The notes beneath the pieces were generated by a model. The model was given only the letters and a program-made list of their open reading frames with translations, made no database searches and was not told the DNA's origin. Positions 12,701 to 26,500 of a DNA stretch of 64,000 nucleotides are shown here, piece by piece (the stretch's first letter is position 1; every line of letters starts with the position of its first letter). The stretch comes from Melanocharis versteri. Lineage: Eukaryota; Chordata; Aves; Passeriformes; Melanocharitidae. The position numbers and the translations under genes are program-made. Where the stretch lies: contig VZTG01003201.1 of assembly GCA_013397845.1 (NCBI GenBank), positions 124,001-188,000 on the forward strand, written 5' to 3'.

Positions 12701-15700
12701 ATCTCCAAAAACAATTTAGCTTGATCCAAATTCTAAAGGATTAAGAGGCATGTTCATCATAGCCTGCCATTAGCTAATGGTGTTGTTCAATATGCCTCAT
12801 TGGTAATTACAGCATTTTTTATCCATTTAAACATGTAACTTAAGGTTAGTCATACAAATGCAACTGTGAATAATCCCATCCCATCTTTATTTTTAATTCA
12901 TAGACCACTTTTTTCTTTTTTAAAATAAAATATCTTCTGGTAAACCTATGTACTGATACTAACAATCATAAGTGTTATTGATCTGCCCACTCTTTAAATA
13001 CAGATTTTTTTTTTTTTAAGTAAATAATTGCACTACGACAGCGTCCCACGCAGCCTCGGTGTTTTCTAGTAAAATGAGCCTTTACCATGGCAAAAGTGCT
13101 CTTAAGCTCCCTGTTAATTACTTCTGTTTATCATCCAGTATTGCCTATTGTTCCTTATACTTCATTTGTGCAAAGTGATGCAGCTGCTTTGTTTTATGGG
13201 AGCTAATTTACAGCACTATTTGTCTAAAGAGCAAAGTAACCTCATCTGAACAAACCATTGCAGGCACATGTAATGGGTAAGTGAAGAGATGGGCAGATAT
13301 TAGAACATATGCGCAAGATCGAGGGTTTTTATTTAGAAATGGAAATTGCAGGCAAAAAAGAATGGCCTCGCTGAATCAAGTTCAAAAAATGGCCTTTGGT
13401 ATTTTTATTAATGGCATTTCCAGTCCCTTTATTTGATTTAATTCAGAGAAATACCTTTTATTTAATCTATTTTTTATTTCATTGCAATGCCTTGGGTTTA
13501 ATTCCATAATTTTTCCTTTTAGCTGATTCTGGGTTTTTTTCTCTTCTAATTATTTTTCAGCAGCTCCAAAGCAAATGCTCTCTTTGGAGTTTAGATTTTA
13601 AACAGCAGATGGATATCTTTTTCCTCTGTGCTTCAAGAGGAGCTTTAGCAATTTTTTTTAAAACATGAGTTTGCAATTATATTAGCTAAATGTATATGTA
13701 TTATATTTAGAATATTAAAATATAAAAAATATATTTAGCAATCATGAATAACAGCTAAAAAAACTCTGAATTTCTGGATACTTAAGTGCCAGAATATAAT
13801 TATGTTTTGGCACAGAGTAGCAATGCAGAATAGAAACCCAGTAGCTCTTCTGTCTCCCCATCACGGGTTCTGAGGGGCCCAGGTGCAAATATTTGCAGGA
13901 GAGCAGTGTGGAATCTTGATTTGACCCATATTTAACCTCTGTTCAACAGCGTCCCAGAGGTTTTCAACTATCACAGATACCATTTGAGCTTTGCTCGGTG
14001 TATTTCGGAGTAGGAGAAAGGGCTTTGGTTATAGCTGATGACACTTGTCCCAGAAGAGGAGAGAACGAATTACTGCAGGCTCCCTAATTACTTCTTTTGA
14101 ACTTTCTGGGGTTTGGTAGGTTGATAATATCAACTGCAGAAGAAGTGGTAGAATAATGTAAATAAGAGGCAACAGGCCAAATTCTTAAGCACTGTAGAGA
14201 AATACCTGACTGAGGATCCTGTACAACACGGAGAAAGTGAGCACAAGGGAAGCTTTAATATGAAAAGAACAAATACTCTCCACTTTTTTCAGCTCTCAAA
14301 GATAACCACACACTTGGGTTTGAAAATACCAATCATAGCTTTTCCTTTTCTTTTCATTATTCAGGTCTTTTTCGATGGTATAATAATCAGATAAAAAAAC
14401 TTGCTGAAAAACCACCAGCTCTTTGATAACTGATTGCTGATTCTCTAGTTGTGAAGAAGTGATAGGAATAGATTTCAGAAGTATTAAAATATTTCAGGCT
14501 GTTGCAGTTTTCTTCATAGATTACCCTTCTATATACCTATATTTTTTTAAAAAGGGGGGTTGGTGGGGGTGGGGAGAGAAGGCTGTGTTCTTCTGGTGCA
14601 TGTTTTGGCTTGGGATCTGTAGGGTTTACTCACACCACATCTGGGGGATTAGCTTGTCAGTGGAAGGGTTTTCCAGAGTGAGCATACAGTTATCAGCTAA
14701 ATAATTCATTCCATGGGCTGCAGTGTTATGAATAACACAACTCCTGTGAGTTAGTTGAAGGCTGTCAGGAACATGTGAAATCAGCTCTACTGAGAGAGCT
14801 GAGGGCTGGATGAGAGAAGCTTAAAAGATGATGGTGTCTGGACTGTAACAAGTGAAAACAGCTCAGCCAAAGCAGCATATCTAGTGTGGAATTAAGTCCT
14901 GCACCTGAAAAGTAAGATTTTATCCTTTGTATGCACTTCAGATGAACAGCACCAGCAAAAGTGCTGTCATCAGTGAACTGCTTTGCTCTAGAGGTTAGGT
15001 TTTCAGCAGATTCAGGCAGCAGAACTAATTAAGAATTAACTCCGCCAGGCAGTGTCCCACATTGCATCAGACACCTGCCATGCAGCTAAATCAGAGTGCT
15101 TCAGCAGAGAAAATGAAGTAGCTGCGCAAACAATATGAATTCTTGCAGAAACATTTTATTTTTTTCCCTTGTGCACTCTGCCTCGCTTCCTCACTAAGTG
15201 TGGCATATGCCTGGGCTTCTGGGTTATATGTATCCATGGCTTCTTCTACTGATCCTTGACTTTTCAGTTGCGCATTTATGGATCTTCTCTCCATTTTTAT
15301 GTTGTGGCCTTCTTTAAATAACATCTTTGGCTAAAGGTTATTAAATTAAAAAAAAAATCACAAAATGCCTTCCTACATTTATTAAATAACACCTTTCATT
15401 TTTATAAATAATCTCTTGACAGAGTAACATACAACTGGGACGTGTGTGATCTCTCTCACCCTTATGAAATAGCATCTCGTTTATCATCAAACCTCCTGTG
15501 CATCTGAAAGTATTGGGTGAAACAAAACTTTTACAGAGAAACCAAGCCCCTGGAGATGTTAACAGCCATTCCTGCTGTTCTTGAGCCACAAACTGCTTAC
15601 CAGAGTATTTGTATGCTGCAGCCACATCAAGGGGATTAGCTTTAAACTCCTGGACTGCCAATAATTTTTAAAGAAATAGATGTCACACCTTCAGGCTCTG

Positions 15701-17479
15701 TTGACAGATGTTTTACAGATACATCAGCTGTGAAGTTGCAACCTTCACTTCTAGGCTTGAGGCTTAAAAAGGTGTTCTAAAAAATAGCCATTTCCTCCCA
15801 AATTGCATGGCATTTTTTCATAATGTCTCTGCTGACCTTGCCCTGATGCTAATCCTCTTTTTCTGTGGTTTTAGACATTCCTCTCTGTTCTGAAGAAAAT
15901 AGTATCACCAACAACTAGAAATAAATAAGCACAAAATAAATCCTTCCCTGCACCACTCCCCTTCCTTCCTTCCAGTGCCAGACACCACTTTGGACCTGTC
16001 AAAAAATCTGACTTCTGCTGGCAAGGACACAGGAGCATTTGTGTTAATAAACGCTGAAACCAGGAATGTTTCTGGGCAGGTGACGGACACTGTGCTGCCC
16101 CTGGCTCCAAAGGCAGTGGTTTTAGTTCCTGTCCTGCCATAAACTTCTTATGTGAAAGTTGCTTAAGGTTAAAGCCACAAAAATTTTAGGATGTTTTATT
16201 CATGTCTCAGATGTCAGGGCAATCTCATGAAATGCCAATTCTGCTGCCTTTCTCTTTCCCCTCATGTCTTCATCACCTTCTTGCTTCTGGGGATTTACTG
16301 TAAAGCAAGTCACAGAGCTGATCTGGTTTGAATATCTTTCTTTGGCAGGGAGGAGGGGAGCATAATGTCAACAGCTCTGAAATATTTATTGCTCTGTAGC
16401 TTGCCTTTTCTTGCCAAACAAGTATAGATGGCGTGTAAAAGGAGTGGCTGGTCTGTAATAGAAACCATGCAAATCTGTATGTTTGAGTGTGAAAGAGATG
16501 TTTCACACACCTATGGAACGACTGGTAACTGGGCATGCTGTGGGGTTTTTTTTCCTGAAACACTTAAGATGCTGGCTAGAATTTCCCAACTGCTAGCTTT
16601 TTGAGAAAGCTCATAAAAGGACCCCTTTCACAGTAACAGCCAGCCTCAAAGTTTTCTAGTGCCGTTTCTTTTCACTGTTAAATTGCTCTTTGTCTGTGCA
16701 GTGTATGTTTATTGTTTTTGCTGCTACTGCTGGGCTGCAGATCTACCCACATTTTTATTTACATATTCTCAAGAATATTTTTTTGTATGTTGGAAACTAT
16801 GCTGGCTTTCACAGACAGGAAAACATGCAGAGAAATGATCCTACCTAGGAAGAAAGAGCTATTGGACAACTTGGAAGAAGTTTTTCTTCTCTTGTCATCC
16901 TGTCCTTTCTTTAAGGAGAACTTTCTTGATTTTTTTTTATTATATCTATGCAATCTGGCACAAAAATGGAAGGTTTAGCAAACTGACATGTAATGACCAA
17001 AGTGTAAAAATCATCCCTTCTCTCCAGGGAGCAACACTGGTCCATTTTGAATCCATATCAAAAAGTCAGCTAGATGAGTTCAAGTGCCACATGGTTTTGA
17101 TTCTATCAGAGATAAACTTTTTACCATTAAAAGCTGCAGAACTTAATCTCTGTGATAAAACAGTAATAAACTTCAAGGAATTTATTTAGGTTATGTAGTC
17201 AGTCCTGTCATCATCTAGAAGAGATCAGCCTCTGCCCACCCCACTCTCACCCAGGGTACTAATGAGCAGGAAGCTAAGGGAGACTCATGGCTCATCGCCT
17301 GTTGGAAAAGCAGAGGGACCAAGAGATAAATCCAAGGGACATTGCAAAGATAGTTTTTCTCTCAGAGTCCAAGAAGCCTGTCACCAAATTATGGGGGGGA
17401 AAAAGGAGTCTCAGCAAGTCTTTCTTGCTGCTAACAAGAAGAGATGGATGCAGAGAAATATGATTGTAACCTTGCTAAT

Positions 17480-17511
<32 letters not shown>

Positions 17512-20500
17512 AGGGCTCTGAGACCTATTACTGCCAATGGCAGCATTTTGAGGCAGTTGGGAAGTCTCACTCCCCTTCCACATCTGATTTTGGCTGCTCT
17601 TTTGCACTGGTGGCTCCTCATGGCTAGTTAACTTCTGTTTAACGGCAGCTAATGGCAGTGCCCTGGAGGGAGGCTGATCACTAAGCCGATCACTAAGCAC
17701 AGACTGCAGTATTGGTTGACCTCAGTTTAATACAGTTTCTGCAGATTGTCCTTGTAATTTGAGGCAAGTCAGTCTCAAATATCTGCAGCTTAGGTTTCCT
17801 ATTAAAAACAGGAAGAATTACATTTGTTCGTATTTTAGGAATGGTTGGCAACTTCAACGCTTGGAGATTTCTTTCCAGTCCTGGTGGAGGAAATCTTGTC
17901 GAGTACTGTGAAGCTTAAGAGCACTTCAAGTAAATTTTAGTTTAATTAGTGTTAAGTGCAGTTTCCTGTTCCTCTATTAAAATTATCTTTTGTAATAATG
18001 GATAAATGTTCATACTGGGTTTATAAAGATATCTTTCGAGCCTGAAGCTGTGGAGATAAGTGGACACACTTAGAGATTCATTCCTTTTTTAGAGAAAATG
18101 TTTCTGGCTGTTAATACCACACAGAGAACACGCAGGGCAAGTACAACGACCCATGTATTATGTGATAAAAACCGAAGCAGCTATGCAGCAGGTATGGAAA
18201 TGAAATTGTAATGAATGAGTAGAAATTAAAGCATTAAGCTGATTGCACACTTGATGGCTTTCACCACATGCTTGCTGAGTGGAGCTCAGGCTTACCTGAT
18301 AATGATCAGAGGAATGAAGTACACCAGGAAAGCCACCACTGTCATGTAGGGGATCCAGTAGGAGTCATCAGGCCAGAGAGCCCAGCACTGCACTTCCCCA
18401 TTGGAGAGCTGCCGTTTCCCAAAAATAATCAGAGTTGGTATGGAAAACAGGAAAGAGAGGCTCCAGGCCACCCCAATAAGCACTTTCGCCTGCCTTTCTG
18501 TGTAACAGAGTCAAACAGACAGTGTCAGTGGGGTTGTTGGTGCGAGTGAACCCTTGCAGCACTATTGACAGAAAGGCAGGGAGGAGGAGGAAATTCTTTG
18601 CAGAAAGAGAATTTTAGGCTGCAGCTGGCTGATGCTGAAAAGACTTCAAAGGAGAAAAAGGATTTCATTTCTTTCTCATGATAAATTGTCATGTCATTAT
18701 GGGCTTGTATTTTGCAAGTTTTATTTAAGGATGCTTAGGGCCTGTTGAATCTGAAACACTATGAGAAAGGCACTGGTCAGGGTCAGCAAGTCAGAAACAT
18801 GAAATGCAAATGGTATCTCTGTGCCACCAAGAGAACATCATTAATGGATGTAAAGGGCCTCAGGCCTGCCCTACTGCATCCCTAGTGATGCACCTTGAAG
18901 TGAGAAAGATTGCAAAACATTTCCTATGAGGAAAAAGAAAATGCCTCAGTTCAGGATCAGAGCAAGACTGCACAACCAGCTGCCTTTAACTCCAGCTGCA
19001 ACTTTACTGTCCCAAAGAAACGTGGACCTGAAGAACTTGGGAATCTCCTGCAATTCTCTGTATGATGCTGGGGATCAAACTTAGCTCCTGCTGGTTAACC
19101 CAAGCCATGACAGGAGTGGACTGCTAACCATGAGACAGGGCAAATTATGGTACTGAAGTGCCCAGCCCTGTTTTATCTACTGCAAAATACAAGAACTGGG
19201 AGATCCTGATGGACTTCACAGTGAAGAACAGGAGTGAAGAACCCCCATCAGGTTTGGGTTACTGTGTCCTCTAGATTTCTGGCCACTGGCGAGTGGGGAA
19301 AAACAAGTGGGAAACCAAATGATGCCTGGTGACACCCACAAGATTTTGTAAATATCAATGGGTTGGATCGAAAAGTACCAAGGCTTTAATTTTCAAAAAC
19401 CTGCATCTTCTGGCTAAAATCCAGTTAGCTCTAGTTGAAAAGTATGGGGGGAAAGGGCTGCTTTGTGGAGTACCTATGATTCTCAGTGGCACTTATTCCT
19501 CCTCAGCCAGATTGCGAGAGGAACAGATGGGGACAGATTTTTTTTTTATCTGGGGAGCTTTAGTGTTCAAATACTTTATTGTCCTAAAAAGTACCCGAGG
19601 TTGTGTGTGAAATAGAAAATCACTTTAAATTATGCATATCAAGAAGAGTGTCTTTCCTCCCTGAAGCTCAAAGAGCAATACAAAAGCATGTGGGCGAAAC
19701 ATTCAAAAAGTAATTTTATGCTTTATAAAACATCAGTTGCAAATACTCAGTTATCCTGCTCATTTTTAAATGCTGCCCACGTTCACCGAAGTATGGTCTT
19801 GCTAATCTAGGACTTAAGGGAACTCTGATGACATCTGTGTAAGTGAGAGGGTTAGATTAAGGCTATAAATATTGTACAGGCAAAAGAGTACTGTGAAGTT
19901 TCCCAAAGCATAACAGAATAAACTTAGCAAAAGGAATATTAAGAAAAAATTTCGCAAAATATTTCCTGACGGAAAGGACATTTCAAATGTGAGCTAACTA
20001 CTTAAACTACAATCATGCAAGCCTCAGTGGGGCCCTGTGTTTTTCTAACTGAAAAAGATCAGAGCTGGAAAAGAAAACTTGGTTTTTTGTACTGTATATT
20101 GAACAGAACTGGGAAATTTGGGTTGGGAAAGAGTTTGTGTTTCATAATACATTTCCTGCAATGTTAATTTATTCTTACTTCTAAATGTCCCTTGCATTTG
20201 ATAGAATATGGCCTTGCTAATCTAAAGGGCTTTACAGGGCACTGATAGGTAAGCAGATTTTTGTTTCACCAGAATAATGTTAATTTTCTGCCTCACTAGC
20301 AGGGCTTTTTTTAATACTACATTTTTAATAGTTGCTCTAATGTGCTCTAAATGCCAGCAAATCACATAAGTAGAGCTATATCAGTTACAAATGAAATCAA
20401 ACAAATAACAACTTTTGAAATACAGTATTCTGTTCAACCAGTCTGAGCATTTTCCTTTAGAGCTTTTCATACTCTGGTGGCCAAGAGCAAGTTCCAGGGT

Positions 20501-23500
20501 TGGGATGTGAATCTCAGCTGTGAGCTCTGGCTCTGACTCTCCTAAAAGATGTTTCCATGTGAGTGTCCCCTTTGCTCCACTCCCACCGTCCATGCACTGT
20601 GACAATGGATTTGAGCACATCTCTGCTCCCAGCAATATGGGACAGGGAGTCACCTCTTGGAAGGAACTTTGCTTCCTGCCATCAAGAATGTCAATGCTAT
20701 GCAATCCTTTGATAAATTAAGTGCCACCTTAAAATTAGGTTTTAAATCCAGAGAGAGCAGAGCTGTTCCAGAATCTCAGTGATAGCATTGTTTTCTGCCC
20801 AAAGCCATGCAAGCATCAGTTTACACATTTTGGGGTTTTGCCTTTTACTTAAACAGTTCTTTTTTCACCTGTTGTTTAGTTTGCATGTTGTTTGCACATA
20901 CCTTTTCAACATGATGAAGTATTCACAAGATGTTTTCTGCTATAATTTCTTTTCTTTTTGATCTTCATTTTACATTTTTTTCTTAATATCCTTTTGGTTG
21001 TGGAATTAGGTGTCTCATAGTAAAAGCTTTAGGATTAAAAGGCGTATTTCTTTCCCATCCTGCACCTTCTCTGGTCATTTATGTATTTGAAAAGTATAAA
21101 ATATTCAACTGTCAAGGTTTGTTTTCTTAAAAACCATGCAAAGTACAGCTCATTGCAAACGCTTTTTAACAGGACTTGAGGCTAGTAACTAAAACACAAG
21201 TTTAAAAAAATTGTTTGACATCTTCAAAGTGAAATGTTTGATGGGTTTTTTTTTTTCTAAAATGATATTCCAAGGCTACATGGAAACATAATTTTTCAGA
21301 TCAGTAAGAAGAAAGTACTCTTTTGTTTCTTGACTGAAGGATTTCGGGGGGATGAGTGTTTCATTTTGCAAAGGAATTTGCCACAGGTTGACTCAGAACT
21401 GTTCATGAAGTTCCTCTGTGTCATCACCAATGACAAAGGTTTGTAAATCTCTTTGTTCTCTATCTGCAGAATAGCTAAGAGGGCATTTCAAAAGCATCCC
21501 ACATGGCACCTCTGCAAGAAATAGCTGGGTGCAAAAGGTGATTATTTTATATGTATTCCAGAAAGTTGCTATCATAAATACACCTCTCGAGCCTTCTTTT
21601 GGATTTACAGTTGCCTTCTTTTTTCCTTTGAACATGGTCTTTGCTTGTGCATCAGTGTGTAGCCAGCCCTTGCAAGAGGCAGGTGGATTTTGTCAGTGTT
21701 CTCCCTGCTTGTGACCTTTTTCCCCTGACCAGAGCTGCACCCAGCTGATGACTTTGCTACCCTCGACTGGGGGCAATGTCTGCTCTTCTCAAGTCTTAAA
21801 AAAAAAAAAAGCAAAAAAATTTATGGTATAGGCATAGGAAATGGATTTTTAAAAAGGCTTTTACAAAGATTTGAAGTGATTTTTTGCGGGTTCTTTTTCA
21901 ACTTCAAAGTGCTTTTCAAAGATTAACCATCAAATTCTTTACTATGCCCAGGCGGTAATTTATCAAGTGCTGCTTGTCCTGTACCATGCATGAAGAAGAA
22001 ATGCCAGCGGGTCTGTCCCACAGCTCATCCTGCCCAGCCAGCAGGTTTATGAGCCCCTGCCCTGCCTGGTTTATGATCCCTCCTGAAGGAGCTGTAGAGC
22101 TGTGCCACCCCTCCCAAAGCCCGCTGAGAAAACCTCGATATCCATCTCCCTGTTCTGAAAGAGTTGATCTGCACACTGGGGAATATAAAGCCAAATTTCA
22201 CACAAGCATTTGAAGCTTTCAGACCTTAACATCTGCCAAAGCTGCACCACTGTCTCAGCTGTGATTGACTCACAGGTTTTTAAGGCCAGGAAGGACCATT
22301 AATCTGATCCCCTGAACAGAGCTGTCTGGCAAAAGCCATCATTACTCCAAAACAAGGATGATATTTGCATCTGATTAAAGCACATCCTCCAGATCTCATG
22401 GTTCTTGTAACTGTTCTTCTTCCTCCCCACCTGCTATGTCTGTTTCTTCGCTCAGTGCAACATACTTAACGCCCCACTTTGGCTCTGTAGGAAAGAAATA
22501 ATTTTCTTTAAACTGCGCTGCTAAGAGGCCAGGATATATCTGAAAGCTGTAAAAAAACCTGAAACCAAACAAACAGAAGAAATTACAAGAAACAATAAAT
22601 ATCCAAACTGATATGCTATATCTTTTGAAGATATATCAAACTATTGTATGAATTCTCAGTACCACACCCTCCATCCGAGTTAATTTTTAATGTAAATAAA
22701 TAGACAGTGTAGATGTTGCAGCTCCTACAGTCAAGGTACAAGAGATAGCTTTTGCCCATAATAACCTTCTAGAAATGCTTGAAGATCATGAAAACCACAA
22801 TACTTTTTAAAATGTCATTTCATTCTTCCCTAACACAATACTTATAAAAACTGCTGCAGGCTAAGTGGAGTTTAATAAATCTTGAAACCACAGACCCTTT
22901 GTCATTTGGAAAACTCTAACCAAGTTCAAATGTAGCTAGAGCAGGAATGAATAATTCATAGCAACAAAGTCAAGAATATTGAAAAATAAAAAATTATCCA
23001 ATAATGACTATAGCAATAACAAGGCACCGAAATTCTCCTACCTCCTTGCAAGAACTTCATGGGGTAAACTATGGCATGATAGCGGTCTATGCTTAGCGAC
23101 ACGAGGACGTAAGTTGAGGCATAGAGAAGGACCACCTGGGGCAGAAGGTATAATGAGACAACAGTTGAGACAGATCTATTGCAGGAGGTGATGTCAGCAA
23201 GAACTCTGAACTAGGAATGTTTCAACATTTACTGGGGAAAAAAAAGAAAGAAAAAGGAAAAACCCCCCTTGTATATTCACCCACGTATTTTTCCTTTTTC
23301 CTGTCCACAAAATTTAAAAGATTTAACATGCTTTAACTAATATGTTTCACCTTTAAATGAACATTTTCAGCATTTAGCGCTTTTGCTGCTCGAAAAAATT
23401 CTGTTGAGCACTTTCATCAGAGTTTACTGCTATGGGGACACACAGCACGAGGTTTTTATACCTGGAAGTAGCGAACAACCCTGCAAACGATATCAGGGGC

Positions 23501-26500
23501 CATAAAATCTCCAGTGTAGCGCCAGATGATGTCAGTCATTATGTTGATGAGTCCTGTGAATAAATCTACAAATAAATTAAGTGAAGAAGCATTAAAATAA
23601 GCAAATACATGGCTTCAGGTGAACCGCAGAGGCAGGTATGACCCTTGGGATGTATCAGCTCCCCAGTCCTAAGGGCAGTCAAGCCGTGACCAGTCAGCCC
23701 AGTATGCTAGAGGAGCTGGGAAAGCCCCAGAAAATACCCCATAGTTCGTGTTTAAGTGTGTAAGCTTGATTTCAGCTGTGACAAATACTGAACCACTTAA
23801 CGTCCTTTATTCTTTGTCAGTTTTTTCAATTTAAAAAGTCTCCTGCGAAAGCACCTGGAGTGGCAACCAAATGCTGCTAAAGTTAGTGAACATTTTGTCA
23901 GGAGTTAATTTGCAAACTTAATTAATTAATGACTACCCGTGCTTTGTCAGCTTAAAGTTAACCTACTTATGCCCATACTTCTATATTTGTCATGTTAAAT
24001 ACACCTCAGGCTATCTTTTCTTTTTCCTTCTTTTTTTTTTCTCCCACAAGAAAATCTAAAGAGATATTCCAGCCTTTGTTCTGTTTCTTATCGAGCAAGT
24101 GACTGCTCACAGAGATGCACGTTTTACAAATGAATCACAAGAACTGGTGCTCCTGTTTTACATATGGGCGATATTAAGTTTTGTCTTTAAAACCAACTTC
24201 TCTCACTTGGACAAGATATATGTTTTCAGTGCAGTCCATTGAGGAAAATGTGTACCAGTTCAATGTCCTGCCACTTCAAGTTAAATGTCATGTTGCTCTT
24301 CTTGCACAGATTACCACAAAGGGAGAAAACAGGTTAGGAAAACTTTTTGTGCAATTTTTCAGGACAAAACCAAGCAATATGAAGAAACAGCTTCAATCTG
24401 TATTTAAAAAAAAAAAAAATTAAAGTGGTGAGGCAAAGTATTTCATTTTGATACCACCATTTCACACATTCAAAAACCATCTCTAAAGTTTAGTGTGATA
24501 AAGATATTTTAACCCTCAAATATGAAGACTTCGATTTGAAATGTTTGCCTTTGGAAACAAGATATTGCAACAATTTGAAAAAAAAATTTTGAGAAATAAA
24601 GAGTTTGGGACAGTATTTCCAAGCAAACAACGCATGTGTTTTGCAAAATAGTTTTCTTCTAAGCCCTTTGAAATTACAGAAATTCCAGATATTTCTAGCT
24701 GGAAATTGAGATTTCAGCTTAATGCTTCAGAAAAAGCAACCTGTTTTGCTTCACTGGAAAATCAGGGTTATTGTTTATGTATCAGTAATCCTTTATCTCC
24801 TCTTTTTCTTCTTTCATTTATCTTCTTCTTCAAGGCTCAGTTCAAAATTAAATTAGTGTAACTACATTGCCTCCCTCCTTATGACTACTGTTCAATTAAT
24901 ACTGGTTTGCTCTTTATTCTCACAGCGTTTCCTAACTCCATTTTCTCTCTCTTCTCTCCTTCTCTGTCTCCAGATAGAGGCTGGATCAGAGACAATGGCC
25001 AGAAGGAAGTTCGTGGTTTGAAACGTTATGTTAAATGTTGTTCATTGATTAGGGTGATGGGGTAAGGAATGATTGCTCCTCTGATGAGTCCAGTGGCTTT
25101 AAGACTTTACTGAAGACCGTAGGTACATAATTAAAGTGGTCTTTGAAAAAACCACAGTGTTTCAGTGTTTCAAAAAGTGAAATGCATCCTCCAGCAGTGG
25201 TTCCAACCTATCCCTTCCCCTTTCCCTACTCTTTAATTATTGATTCATATTCTCTCTCTCTACAGTAATGAAATATATATTGGTTCAAAGTATTACACAT
25301 CAGTAGAGCTTCACCTCAGGGCATCCTCTGGCCTTTGATGGTCTGAGCATCTGCCAAGCAGGTGCTAAATCAGGGTTCAGCTTTCCTCGGGAGGGGGAGG
25401 GTGCAGAGGCTGCCCTCCCTCCTGCCAATCTCAGAGCTCTGAAAAGGAAAGGGAGTGAGAAAGGACGGCACTTCAGCTATCTCCTCATCTCCCTCTTCTC
25501 ACAGCCATCTTCCTATCCCTTTTCCATGCATCAGGAGAGGGCTTTAGAGGTGCATCCTGCAGCTGTGGTGGGAGATGGGACAGTGTCCTGGTGGTTTCCT
25601 TCAGGTAAGCAATCTGGCTGTCTCAGACGACACACTTCCAGCTTATGCCCACGTCAGCTTTTTAGTTTGCATCAGGAGTGTGGTTTTTAACCTGTGGGTG
25701 GCCCCCACTTCACTGGCTCATGTGACGGCGATCCACAGGGCAATGAGCCTTCGTTCAGCTGATGCTCGACCCAAAAGTACTCTCCAGGGTTGCCCTCCTT
25801 GCAACCCACACCATGCAGCTGCCAGCCAGTGCTCAGGCTCGGGAACCGTGGTGAAGTTTATGCAGCAGAAGCAGATCCTCTCCACAAATTCCGAATGTGG
25901 ATATCAGCTCCACCTTTTTCATGCTACAGGTCTCTTCTCTCTGCGTGTCGTTACCTACAAATATATCCATAGCCTTGAGTACTTTGGCAGCTTTAAAGAC
26001 AACTCAGAATTGTCTTCCCCTTGAGAGCTGTTGAGTGAGGTTTTTCAGGTGACTGAAGAGGCTTTTAAATGAGGCTTAAACATCACAGCTTTGTTGTGCT
26101 GGCAGCCTCAGCTCCTCTCCCCCAGCAGTGCACTTTAAGAGCTCCCTGTGCTGAATTTCAGAATTGCTGTGGAGGGCTCTGTATGAGCCTCTAAGCACGT
26201 GCCCCCGAACACAACACACGTGCATACCAAAGCCAATGCACCCAGCTGCACGTGTGGGCCAAATTCAGTCAGATTTCTCAATGGCCTTTAATTATAGAAA
26301 CATTCTCCCACTCAATGCCCTCATGCCCTCCTCAGGTTTTAGAAATATTTAGTGTCTTTTCAATCCTAAAAGTACCAGACTGACTTTTCTCAGAGGATCC
26401 TTCAGTCCTCTGCTACCTGCTCCAGAGAGTGTTTCTTATCCCATCTCTGCAAAAGACCAGGCCTTCTTGGTATGACCCAACCACACAACTCTAGAGAATT

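Noticed and set aside
25575..26024. 149-codon plus-strand open frame
   Set aside because: No domain, no splice context or conserved motif was seen; it lies in intron 2 antisense to NPSR1.
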